A stretch of DNA of 64,000 nucleotides, taken from positions 872,159,379 through 872,223,378 of the forward strand of contig NC_081409.1 of assembly GCF_030272615.1 (NCBI RefSeq), in the 5' to 3' direction. Below are positions 10,858-20,252 of the stretch, piece by piece; the first letter of the stretch is position 1; each line of letters begins with the position of its first letter. Source of the DNA: Cryptomeria japonica (Eukaryota > Streptophyta > Pinopsida > Cupressales > Cupressaceae). A program made the position numbers and the translations under genes. Under the pieces are notes generated by a model that was not told the DNA's origin, did not search any database, and saw nothing but the letters and a program-made list of their open reading frames with translations.

Positions 10858-11577
10858 AGCGGGAGTATGTATGCTCATACTTTCGGTAAAGTACAAGGAA
10901 ACAACATTGAATGACTTTCACCATGTCAAGGAGGCAAGATACACCAAGCCCCCAGTGGACTAAGGATCTTACGACTTCGATTGACAAAGTAAAAGGGAAG
11001 ATCACGAGGGAGAACCATGACTGTCAGTAGTAAGGTTCCCTCACTATGAGTCATACAAGAAAGATATCAAAAATTTTCAAGGCAAGGCTAAATTTGTCAA
11101 GAAATTTTCAAGTATCTTGAAAAGATATGAACGGGATGTATGCCCCCCTACGTTAAAGCGATCGCACATGCCTCACCAGGGGTGATTGCTTTAAGGTAGT
11201 GATACATATAAGAAATGAGAAAGGAGCACGTTATCGCAAGGATTTAGCCCCCAAGTGTGAGATAAGCCCAAGGATAATAGACACCAAACACAAAGCATGA
11301 GGTGACCTCGCTTTCCTCGGGGTCAGTATGCTGTATGATAATTCATGTATATCATATGTATGTATGCATAATTGTTCTTCATTCCCCAATCAAGGAAGGT
11401 CACCTAGAAGAAGGGAACACATGTGTCTTTTGAGTCAACATGAGAGAGATCGAGAGATCTCAATACTTTGCATCATCCTCAAGTAGACAACACCAAGGAC
11501 AACAAATAGAAGAATGAGAATAACATATAGAAGAAGTAACACAAGAGAGGGGGAGAGAATCTGCTATGCTAATTTAA
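10858..11577 (-). other. E1 3' untranslated region
   Basis: About 720 bp between the gag stop and the polypurine tract, with no coding frame and no trace of pol. Further G5C runs resembling the polypurine tract occur on the minus strand near 10950, 11144 and 11250. An imperfect inverted repeat (11148-11163 against 11184-11199, 14 of 16 bases paired) could form a hairpin. Confidence 0.7.
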
Positions 11578-14148
11578 CTAGTCTAGCACGTCATCTACCC
11601 CCCGATCTTTCTGATCAATGTTTTGGGAAGGCAGGGAACACGCTAGAGGAGGAACATCCAACACAGCAAATGGAGCTATCACAAGATCCAAACAAGGGCT
11701 ATGTTCATGTTCTGAGCCACGTTGTTCTTGTCTAGGAGCTAGGATAAGTGCTTTAGAAAATTCATTAGATAAATGGTTATCAATATCAACAATTTCATTT
11801 TCACTATCAGAAGCAAGAGAAGTAACATTTTCATCATGAATAACATTTTCATCCATATCATCATCAAGATTTATAAAAATAGGGTCTTTAATTCGCACAG
11901 GATCAAGACCATCATGCATCTTATGTTTTGGAGATTTTGGAGAAAATGGAATAATACTTGTTGAAGGTGTTTTTGGAGATTGCAAAGTTTGAGAAGCAAC
12001 TGCTTGAGCTCTAAGACGACGCTTTCGTCGGCGTTCATGTGCAGAACGATTTCGTCTAGTCTTAGTAGGAAGTGGAGAAGATTGAGGAGGAGGAATGTTC
12101 TCATCCTTAGCACTTGGGTGTTTAGGTTGTGGTCTCTTAGGCTGGATAATAGGAGAAGAAGAAGGTCTCTTCTCTCTATAAAAAGAAGGAGGAGGGACTG
12201 CTCCATACAAAGGAGGAATATTTGGTTTAGGAAGAAGACCAAGTCCATCATGACGAGGAGGTATAGGTCTACTCTTAGAAGGTTTATTAGGCATAGACAT
12301 AATCACATCCATGGGAACGGGTTGGGAATCTTCTTGAGGAAAGACATTAGTTTTATCTTTCAAAGGAAGAACTTCCTTCTCAAGAATGATAGGAATATCA
12401 AGTTTAGGTGTTCTAGGTTCACTTAGAGATAGGATCATATCTGTTTTCCACTTTTGATAAGATTTGAAAAGATGATCACTTCGCGGAGGAAGAGATTGGA
12501 ATTGTTTAGGCCAAAAGTAATCAATAGGAACGCTAGAAGTTCTTTCAGCTGGTTTAAAGAGACTATGATTGACAGTAACAACTTCACCATTATGGGGAAA
12601 TTTCAAACACTTGTGAATAGGAGAAGCAATAGCTTTCATGGAAGATAGCCAAGGATAGCCAAGCTTCACACGAAATTGTTCGGAAGATGGAATAATAGCA
12701 AAGTTCACATCAAGAGATTTGTTATGGACCTCAATAGGCAATGTAATAGAACGCATTGCAGGAGAAGAAAATGCATCAAATAGTTTCACAATCACATCTG
12801 TTTTGTCATAAATCACTTGATTCAATTGCAAAGTAAAAAGAAATTCTTTAGTAATAACATTAATCATGCACGAAGGATCAATAAGCACTCCACGACAAGG
12901 TGTATTTTTGACTTTTGCAACTATGTATAAAGGACCATCAGGTGCCCTAATGGTTTCACTAAAATCAAATGTGATGGAAGGTTCTTTAGGGTTTTCTTGC
13001 TGCTCTACAAAGTTAATCACATTCGGAGTCATAGACACAAGACCATCAGATGAGAGAGAAGAATCATTAGCCTCAATTGCATTAGAGGTATGAGAAGGTA
13101 ATGGATCAGTGAAAATCTGAAGATTTTGGTTAGGAGGAGCTACAGATGTGTTGCCTTTATCATTCACTCCCAAAACAGAAATAGTATTATTATCAATCAA
13201 ATCTTGAATTTTACCCTTTAAAGAAAAACATTTTTCAGTATCATGCCCAGGCTGACGATGAAAGTGACAAAAAGCTTTGTTATCAAAATAAGGTGAAGTA
13301 ATCTTTGCAGGATCAATTTGCCTTATAGGAGGAAGAGTGAGCACATTTTGTTCCAATAACTTATTCATAATACTATGCAATGATTCATTCAAAGGAGTAT
13401 ACTTTCTTTCTTTCTTGAAAAATTTAGAAATAGGAGGCACACCTGATGCTGCATTCACATTGTTGTTGATGATGTTTTCATTGAATTTGATGGAATCTCT
13501 GTTCGGTTTAAACTTCCCAAATGGTTGTTGACTGCTATCACCCTTATCACTCGGAGCCATAGGATGTGATTGTTCCATTTGACTCACAGTCAGTTGATAA
13601 TTGTGAAGAGTTGCACACAACTGTTGGAAAGAAGTAAACTCAGAAAACAGAAGTTTGTCTCGAATATCTTTTTGTAAATTAGAAATAAAGATTCTTTGAA
13701 TATCATTGTCAGGCACTGGAAAAGAAATTTGAGCATACAAATGCTTATATCTACCAATGAAATCAGTCACTTTTTCTTTAACACCTTGTTTACAATGCAT
13801 TAAATCAATCAAAGTAACTTTAGGACTTATATTGTTTTGAAATTGTTGAATGAAAGCATTTGCAAGTTGTTCAAAAGAAGTAATAGAATAAGAAGGCAAC
13901 GAGCAATACCATTGTAGGGCTTTGTCTCTTAATGTTCTAGTGAACAGTTTTGCAAGCAACCTTTGGTCATAAGCAAAATCAGTACATATTGTTTGAAAAG
14001 TCTTAACATGTGTTAGAGGATCACCTTTACCATTATAAAGCTCCAAATGTGGGATTTCAACATGTTTAGGAGGGATAGCTCGAACAATGTCAAGAGAAAG
14101 TGGGCTCGCAACATCAAATGTGGGCACACTAAACTTAGATTGATTCAT
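11578..14148 (-). CDS. E1 Gag-protease-like polyprotein (main ORF, 856 aa)
   Basis: This is the structural protein of a gypsy-like LTR element. Residues about 40-190 look like a retrotransposon gag core (a helix-rich part with ALQWYCSLP and a block around FIGRYKHLYAQIS). Residues 293-307 form a Cys/His motif, FCHFHRQPGHDTEKC. Around 418-430 GVLIDPSCMINVI occupies the place of an aspartic protease, but D-P-S replaces D-S/T/G-G, so activity is doubtful. A Pro-rich region and a strongly basic patch (RNRSAHERRRKRRLRA, about 700-715) follow, then an acidic tail. No RT follows. The M at 14148 is the first Met after an in-frame UAG (14166-14164); upstream sequence in the same frame is also gag, so translation may normally start earlier. 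Confidence 0.88.
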   Translation of the reverse strand: MNQSKFSVPTFDVASPLSLDIVRAIPPKHVEIPHLELYNGKGDPLTHVKTFQTICTDFAYDQRLLAKLFTRTLRDKALQWYCSLPSYSITSFEQLANAFIQQFQNNISPKVTLIDLMHCKQGVKEKVTDFIGRYKHLYAQISFPVPDNDIQRIFISNLQKDIRDKLLFSEFTSFQQLCATLHNYQLTVSQMEQSHPMAPSDKGDSSQQPFGKFKPNRDSIKFNENIINNNVNAASGVPPISKFFKKERKYTPLNESLHSIMNKLLEQNVLTLPPIRQIDPAKITSPYFDNKAFCHFHRQPGHDTEKCFSLKGKIQDLIDNNTISVLGVNDKGNTSVAPPNQNLQIFTDPLPSHTSNAIEANDSSLSSDGLVSMTPNVINFVEQQENPKEPSITFDFSETIRAPDGPLYIVAKVKNTPCRGVLIDPSCMINVITKEFLFTLQLNQVIYDKTDVIVKLFDAFSSPAMRSITLPIEVHNKSLDVNFAIIPSSEQFRVKLGYPWLSSMKAIASPIHKCLKFPHNGEVVTVNHSLFKPAERTSSVPIDYFWPKQFQSLPPRSDHLFKSYQKWKTDMILSLSEPRTPKLDIPIILEKEVLPLKDKTNVFPQEDSQPVPMDVIMSMPNKPSKSRPIPPRHDGLGLLPKPNIPPLYGAVPPPSFYREKRPSSSPIIQPKRPQPKHPSAKDENIPPPQSSPLPTKTRRNRSAHERRRKRRLRAQAVASQTLQSPKTPSTSIIPFSPKSPKHKMHDGLDPVRIKDPIFINLDDDMDENVIHDENVTSLASDSENEIVDIDNHLSNEFSKALILAPRQEQRGSEHEHSPCLDLVIAPFAVLDVPPLACSLPSQNIDQKDRGVDDVLD

Positions 14149-14163
14149 AGAGGCAATTTGTTG

Positions 14164-14994
14164 CTATAAAGAAGAGACAGTTTGTGCAAGATTGTTAATG
14201 GTCGCTTCAGTCGAAGAATTCATATTAGATGTGTTAGATTGAGATGGAGGTGTTATGTTATTGAAAGAAGGTAAAGAGTAAGGTGGTGGGACTCTATGAT
14301 AATTAGTCATAGGAGATGATTGGACAGGAGCAACACTACGAGGATGGTTAAACGAATTGCCCCCTTGCGTCATGTTCATTTGTGGTGATATAATAGGGAC
14401 ACTCATTGAAGGAATGAATGAAGAAGTCGGATTAAATGAAGGAAGAGGGTTAATTGAAGAAGAGGGATTGCCCCCATGACTAGTAATCACGGGAGGAATG
14501 TCTTGTATAGAAGTGGTCATTATGTTTGATGTAAAGGTAGGTATGCTAGCAATAGAAGTTGTCAAAGGAATAGAGTGATTGACTTGAGTAGGAGGTTGTG
14601 TATAACCCAAATTTTCAGCACAACTCTTCATAGGCATCACATTCGAATTCACAATGTGTGCAATACCACGCAAAATATCAATTCCATTCTTATCACTTTG
14701 AAGCATACGTTTTAGACCCTCAATTAAAGGAAGAGCTTAACTATCGGGGTACTCATGAGACATCCATTGGTGAAAATCGTCAAATTGGTTATCCAATTTC
14801 GAAAGTTGTTCTTCAAAAAACTTATGGAGAGCTTCTTCATCATTAGGAGGATTAGAGGAATTACCCATGTCCTCGTTAAAAAGACCATTCAAATTAGGTT
14901 CCATCTCCTCAGTAGTTAAACCTCGGAAAGACTTAATTCTACGGCTTCGTCTAACGGGAATAGTGTAAGTAGGGCTGATTGTTGTAAAACTCAT
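14164..14994 (-). pseudogene. E1 upstream gag segment, in frame with the main ORF
   Basis: The frame starts MSFTTISPTYTIPVRRSRR and runs through an acidic/Asn-rich stretch to a low-complexity Ser/Pro/Asn region that ends SSL-UAG. The UAG (14166-14164) is in frame with the 856-codon gag downstream, and the same UAG is at the same place in E2. A second stop, TAA at 14739-14737, is private to E1: E2 has a Ser codon there. So the N-terminal segment is a genuine gag extension of about 280 residues, broken once in E1. A role is not recognised. It could be a separate leader-proximal ORF if the UAG always terminates. Confidence 0.75.
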
Positions 14995-15121
14995 GCACTA
15001 GAAAGAGAGAGAAGATTTTGAATTTAGAGGTAGCAATTTTTAGTAAAATCAGCCAATCTTCTGGATTTAAGCTATTAAATGCAATCATGACAGTCTCCCA
15101 AAATTTCGGAAAAAATGTCCG

Positions 15122-15152
15122 GGACCGTGGCACTCGGAGTGCAACACGGTCC
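15122..15152. repeat. Hairpin motif, leader copy 1 of E1
   Basis: Outer arms GGACCGTG and CACGGTCC pair perfectly, and inner arms GCACTC and GAGTGC pair around a one-base loop. Related copies are at 15746-15775, in the LTRs (9984-10011, 16551-16578, 20621-20651) and in the E2 leader (19199-19228, 19822-19851). Confidence 0.85.
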
Positions 15153-15745
15153 TTGCAACTTTTTTTGAAATTTGCAGGGATGAAAGGTATGATGATTTTA
15201 GAGCTAATCTGAAAAAATTGAGTGATTTTACGATCTATAGATAGGCCAAATTAAAGTTGCAATCTCGAAATTGAACCCTACCAAGATTGTCGAAAAATGC
15301 AAAAATTTGATTTTTGAAAAAGAGAGGGAAACTGAAATTTTGAATTTTATGATTTTAGAGGGAATGCCAAAAGTAATGCAAGTTTTGAAATTCAAAAGTT
15401 GACTCAATTTCACGCAAAATTCAATTTTGAAAGCCGAAATTAAAGTTGTTGTAATTAAGCACTTAATTTCAAAAGTCACAAATTGTAAGAATTTGAATAA
15501 AGCACTAAAATTTCGAATGAATGCAAACACACTTTTTAGATTTAGGGCAGTAAGAACACAATTTTGACACAAAATTTCAATTTTGATGATTTTTGAATGA
15601 TTAGAAGCCTTAAACCAAACAATCACAAGACCAACTTTGACTGTAATTTTGAAGGTGTTAAAATTGATAAAATCAGCCAAAATTCTGGATTTTAGCAGGA
15701 AAATACAGTAAGATCTCGCTCCCGAAATTTCGGAAAAAATGTTGG

Positions 15746-15775
15746 GGACGATGGCGCTCGGAGTGCACACGGTCC
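15746..15775. repeat. Hairpin motif, leader copy 2 of E1
   Basis: GGACGATGGCGCTC...GTGCACACGGTCC has the same two-step stem as the copy at 15122 with one mismatch in the outer arm. It lies inside the second leader repeat. Confidence 0.8.
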
Positions 15776-16153
15776 TCGCAACTTTTTTCCAAATTTTCAG
15801 GGATGAAAGATATTGTGATTTTATTGCGGAATCCAAAGTTACAGCTGATTTGGAGATGTTTTGATCAGTGAAATTGTCGGACAAAGGTTGAATCAAGAGG
15901 GTTTCAAAAATTAGGGTTTTGACACTTAACCACTTAATTTTCAAAATTAAAGCACAAATATGAATTGATAATTTGTAATAGAAGGGCAGATCTGAAACAA
16001 GCATTAACATTTAGACATTTCACAAGCTTAATTACTAAAAAGAAAATTTAGGGTTTTTATGCAATTACCTCTAAAATTTTGCAAAAGATCAAACATGGAA
16101 ATGTAATCAAGGAATCCAATTTTCAGATCTAACTATGAATAATCAGAAAGGAT

Positions 16154-16172
16154 GTTCACGTCGGGTTCACCA
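16154..16172 (-). promoter_or_regulatory. E1 primer-binding site (tRNA-Trp type)
   Basis: On the minus strand, three bases after the 5' LTR, the sequence is TGGTGAACCCGACGTGAAC. This is complementary, as I recall it, to the 3' end of plant tRNA-Trp including CCA. Reverse transcription would start here. E2 has the same site with one C-to-T change. Confidence 0.85.
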
Positions 16173-16175
16173 AAA

Positions 16176-17439
16176 TGTAAAGCAGAAAATCATGATCGAA
16201 CCCTAGTTGCCCTCCCCTCTTCCAACTCCAAGGAGAGAGAAGGGAGGTTCACTAGGGTTGATGGTTTTCACTTAGGGGAGAGACTTTAAATTCAAAAGAG
16301 GGGTTGAAACCCACAAGATCCAATCCCACACAATGCAAGATTGGATGCTAAATGAATTTCAAGGGTTATGACAGCAAGGCTACCCTCTTTTGTAAAGAAT
16401 GTGCATAGAAGAATTAAGCTAGGAATGCATAGAAAGTGACAAAGATTCGCTTATAAACTAAGATAGGGATATAGGATGAAGCTGCGGACCTGGAATTAGT
16501 AGTAAAATGTCGATACGGCACTGTTCTGCAAATTTGAGAAAAAGTTGTTGGGACGATGGCGCCCGAGCGCCACGGTCCTCCGAAAAATCTGCGAAACGAA
16601 GGGGGATCTGTTCGTCTCTGCACAAGGATTCCAGATCTTCAATTTCAGCCGCGTACCTGCAACCTACACACAGAAAAGCGAAGACGATTGGGGGGTTAGG
16701 GATTAGGGGTTTGCCTTTAGGTCAAACCCCGGTTTTGGAATTAACCAAGAAATGAGCAAGTGCTGTAAATGTAAATGTATGTAAAACAAGTACTAATACC
16801 TTGTTCTAAGGATGTTTGTATCCTTATGTGCGAAGGTATAGATGTTGTATGTTGTATGTTGTAGAATGTAGTATGTGATCTCCTCTTCAATGGTTGAATC
16901 CTTGTCTTGAATGCAACACTTAGCCTTGAATGGAGACTTGAAATGATCAATTGCTTGAAAGAATGCTTGAATGCTTGAATGCTTGAGTATAGTTTCCACG
17001 CTTTGTACACATATCCTCTTCATGCCAAATGAGAGAGAAAAATGTAGTTTATATACTTGTCATTTAGGGCTGATAGACTGATTTTCCCGACCTTAGGCTG
17101 ACCAGGAAAGATAATTTTCCAAATTGCAAACAAAAAGACCCGAGACCCCTTAGGAGACCGGGCCCAAAATAGGACCCAGGGACCAGGGCGCTGGGCGCCA
17201 TGGTCCTGGGGACCAGGGCGCTGGGCACCCTAGTCCTGAAGGACCAGGGCGCTGGGTGCTCTGGTCCCACCTCCCGGGACAGTAGGGTGCAAGGAGGTTC
17301 AGGCCAAGGTGCTTGAAAAATGCAGTTTTCAGTGTCGTAATCAGGTTTCGGGGTCTCCATTCAGGTTGCGTGTTGCGTCGCCATCGTGAAGACTGAAATG
17401 CAGTCGAAATTGCAAGTGTCACAATTTTAGGACGCTACA
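16176..17439 (-). repeat. E1 5' LTR
   Basis: 1264 bp, TG...CA. It contains the TATA box (minus strand, 17057-17048), three palindromic 30-bp units at 17180-17267 and the hairpin motif at 16551-16578. Its first bases differ from the 3' LTR by three transitions at CG/CNG positions, as expected from methylated-cytosine decay. CAATG follows at 17440. Confidence 0.94.
17048..17057 (-). promoter_or_regulatory. TATA box in E1 5' LTR
   Basis: AGTATATAAA on the minus strand, about 385 nt into the LTR from its upstream end. It is conserved in all three LTRs of the family (10481-10490, 21126-21135). It is the likely core promoter for element RNA. Confidence 0.65.
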
Positions 17440-18210
17440 CAATGATTCATTCAAAGGAGTAAACTTTCTTTCTTTCTTGAAAAACTTAGAAATAGGAGGC
17501 ACACCTGATGCTGCATTCACATTGTTGTTGATGATGTTTTCATTGAATTTAATGGACTCTCTGTTCAGTCTAAACTTCCCAAAAGGTTGTTGACTACTAT
17601 CACCCTTATCACTTAGAGCCATAGGATTTGCTTGTTCCATTTGACTCACAGTCAGTTGATAATTGTGAAGAGTTGCACACAGCTGTTGGAAAGAAGTAAA
17701 CTTAGAAAACAAAAGTTTATCTCGAATATCTTTTTGTAAATTAGAAATAAAGATTCTTTGAATATCATTGTCAGGCACTGGAAAAGAGATTTGAGCTTAC
17801 AAATGCTTATATCTACCAATGAAATCAATCACTTTTTCTTTAACACCTTGTTTACAATGCATTAAATCAATCAAAGTAACTTTAGGACTTATATTGTTTT
17901 GAAATTGTTGAATGAAAGCATTTGCAAGTTGTTCGAAAGAAGTAATAGAATAAGAAGGCAATGAGCAATACCATTGTAGGGCTTTATCTCTTAATGTCCT
18001 AGTAAACAGTTTTGCAAGCAACCTTTGGTCATAAGCAAAATCGGTACATATTGTTTGAAAAGTCTTAACATGTGTTAGAGGATCACCTTTACCATTATAA
18101 AGCTCCAAATGCGGGATTTCAACATGTTTAGGAGGGATAGCTCGAACAATGTCAAGAGAAAGTGGGCTCGCAACATCAAATGTGGGCACACTAAACTTAG
18201 ATTGATTCAT
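17440..18210 (-). pseudogene. E2 gag core, interrupted
   Basis: Near-identical to residues 1-257 of the E1 main ORF. A TAA replaces the Tyr codon after RYKHL (near 17796), where E1 reads YAQIS, so the frame is split into 18210-17797 and 17778 onward. It ends at the E1 insertion. The predicted product is the retrotransposon gag core. Confidence 0.92.
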
Positions 18211-18225
18211 AGAGGCAATTTGTTG

Positions 18226-19071
18226 CTATAAAGAAGAGACAATTTGTGCAAGATTATTAATGGTCGCTTCAGTTGAAGAATTCATATTAGACGTGTTAGA
18301 TTGTGATGGAGGTATTATGTTATTGAAAGAAGGTATTGATTGAGAGTAAGGTGGCGGGACACTATGATAGTTAGTCATAGGAGATGATTGGAAAGGAGGA
18401 ACACTACAAGGAGGAATGGAATGATTAAATGAATTGCCCCCTTGCGTCAGGTTCATTTGTGGAGATGTAATAGGGACACTCATTGAAGGAATGAATGAAG
18501 AAGAAGGATTGAATGAAGGAAGGGGGTTAATTGAAGAAGAAGGATTGCCCCCATGACTAATGATCATAGGGGGAATGTCTTGTATAGAAGTAGTCATTAT
18601 GTTTGATGTAAAGGTAGGTATGCTAGCAATAGAGGTTGTCAAAGGAATAGAATGATTGACTTGAGTAGGAGGTTGTGTATAACCTAAAGTTTCAGCACAA
18701 CTCTTCATAGGCATCACATTTGAATCCACAATGTGTGCAATACCACACAAAATATCAATTCCATTCTTATCATTTTGAACCATACGTTTTAGACCCTCAA
18801 TTAATGAAAGAGATTGACTATCGGGATACTCTTGAGACATCCATTGCTGAAAATCATCAAATTGGTTATCCAATTTCAAAAGTTGTTCTACAAAAACCTC
18901 ATGGAGAGCTTCTTCATCATTAAGAGGATTAGAGGAATTACCCGTGTCCTCATTAAAAAGGCTATTCAAATTAGGTTCCATCTCCTCAGTAATTAAACCT
19001 TGGAAAGACTTAATTCTAAGGCTTCGTCTAACGGGAATAGTGTAAGTAGGGCTTATTGTTGTAAAAATCAT
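18226..19071 (-). pseudogene. E2 upstream gag segment (281 codons, open)
   Basis: This copy of the N-terminal gag segment has no internal stop and ends at the same in-frame UAG (18228-18226) as E1, followed by the same bases CAA CAA. It begins MIFTTISPTYTIPVRRSLR and passes through an acidic stretch and a Ser/Pro/Asn-rich region. That it stays open in the older copy, apart from the shared UAG, argues that it was translated in the active ancestor. It is listed as a pseudogene because the element is truncated. Confidence 0.8.
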
Positions 19072-20230
19072 GCACTAGAGAGGGAGAGAAGATTTTGAAT
19101 TTAGAGGTAGCAAATTTCAGTAAAATCAGCCAATCTCCTAGATTTAAGCTGTTAAATGCAATCAGGACAATCTCCCAAAATTTTGGAAAAAATGTCAGGG
19201 ACCGTGGCGCTCGGGGTGCACACGGTCCTTGCAAATTTTTTCAAAATTTTCAGGGATGAAAGTTATGATGATTTTAAAGCTAATTTGAAAAAATTGAGTG
19301 ATTTTACAATCTGTAGATAGGCCAAATTAAAGTTGCAATCTCAAAATTGAACCCTACCAAGATTGTTAGAAAATGCAAAATTTGAATTTTGAAAAAGAGA
19401 GGGAAACTGAAATTTTGACTTTTATGATTTTAGAGGGAATACCAAAAGCAATGCAATCTTTGAAATTTAAAAGTTGACTCAATTTCATGCAAAATTCAAT
19501 TTCGAGAGCGGAAATCAAAGTTGGTGTAATTAAACACTTAATTTCAAAAGTCACAAATTGCAAGAATTTTGAATAAAGCACTGAAATTTTGAATGAATGC
19601 TGACACACTTTTCAGATTTAGGACAGTAAGAACACAATTTTGACACAAAATTTCAATTTCAACGATTTTTGAATGATTAGGAGCCTTAATCCAAGCAATC
19701 ACTAGCCCAACTTTGACTTTAATTTTGAAAGTGTTATAATTGATAAAATCGGCCAAAATTCTGGATTTTAGCAGAAAAATACAGTAAGATCTAGCTCCCG
19801 AAATTTCAAAAAAAATGTCGGGGACGATGGCGCTCGGGGTGCACACGGTCCTCGCAATTTTTTTTCAAATTTTCAGGGATGAAAGATATTATGATTTTAT
19901 TGCGGAATCCAAAGTTACAGCCAATTTGGAAATGTTTTGATCAGTGAAATTATTAGTCAAAGGTTGAATCAAGAAGGTTTTAAAAATTAGGGTTTTGACA
20001 CTTAACCACTTAATTTTCAGAATTAAAGCACAAATATGAATTGACAATTTGTAATAGAAGGGTAGATCAGAAACAAGCATTAATAATTAAACATTTGACA
20101 ATCTCAATTACTAAAAAGAAAATTTAGGGTTTTTATGCATTTAACCTCTAAAATTTGCAAAAGATCAAACATGGAAATGTAATCAAGGAAGCCAACTTTT
20201 CAGATCTAACCATGAATAATCAGAAAGGAT
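19072..20230 (-). other. E2 leader (5' UTR)
   Basis: AT-rich leader of about 1.16 kb, homologous to E1's leader, with the same duplicated block and hairpin motifs at 19199-19228 and 19822-19851. No gene is seen. Confidence 0.8.
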
Positions 20231-20249
20231 GTTCATGTCGGGTTCACCA
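20231..20249 (-). promoter_or_regulatory. E2 primer-binding site
   Basis: TGGTGAACCCGACATGAAC on the minus strand, three bases from the LTR. It differs from the E1 site by one transition. Confidence 0.8.
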
Positions 20250-20252
20250 AAA

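Larger units (their letters stand above)
14995..16153 (-). other. E1 leader (5' UTR) with internal duplication
   Basis: About 1.16 kb of AT-rich leader between primer site and gag. A segment of about 165 bp occurs twice as diverged direct repeats (from 15044 and from 15668), each containing the GC-rich hairpin motif. Frames here such as 15228-16010 are low-complexity and not conserved as protein, so I do not call a gene. E2's leader has the same layout. Confidence 0.8.
9609..17439 (-). mobile_element. E1: complete non-autonomous gypsy-like LTR element
   Basis: Both LTRs (TG...CA; 1234 and 1264 bp), a primer-binding site, a polypurine tract and 5-bp target duplications CAATG (9604-9608 and 17440-17444) are present. 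Transcription is on the minus strand. The interior (10843-16175, about 5.3 kb) encodes gag and a protease-like region but no reverse transcriptase or integrase, so it would need enzymes in trans. The LTRs differ by roughly 2-3% by eye plus a 30-bp unit, mostly transitions, so insertion is fairly recent compared with its host E2. It is inserted in the gag of E2, a member of its own family. Confidence 0.95.

Noticed and set aside
11980-12426. Plus-strand Arg/Ser-rich frames opposite E1 gag
   Set aside because: Shadow frames of a well-supported minus-strand ORF.
15228-16010. 260-codon frame in the E1 leader
   Set aside because: Broken and shifted in the E2 leader, Phe/Ile/Lys-rich, no domain; best explained as AT-rich leader.
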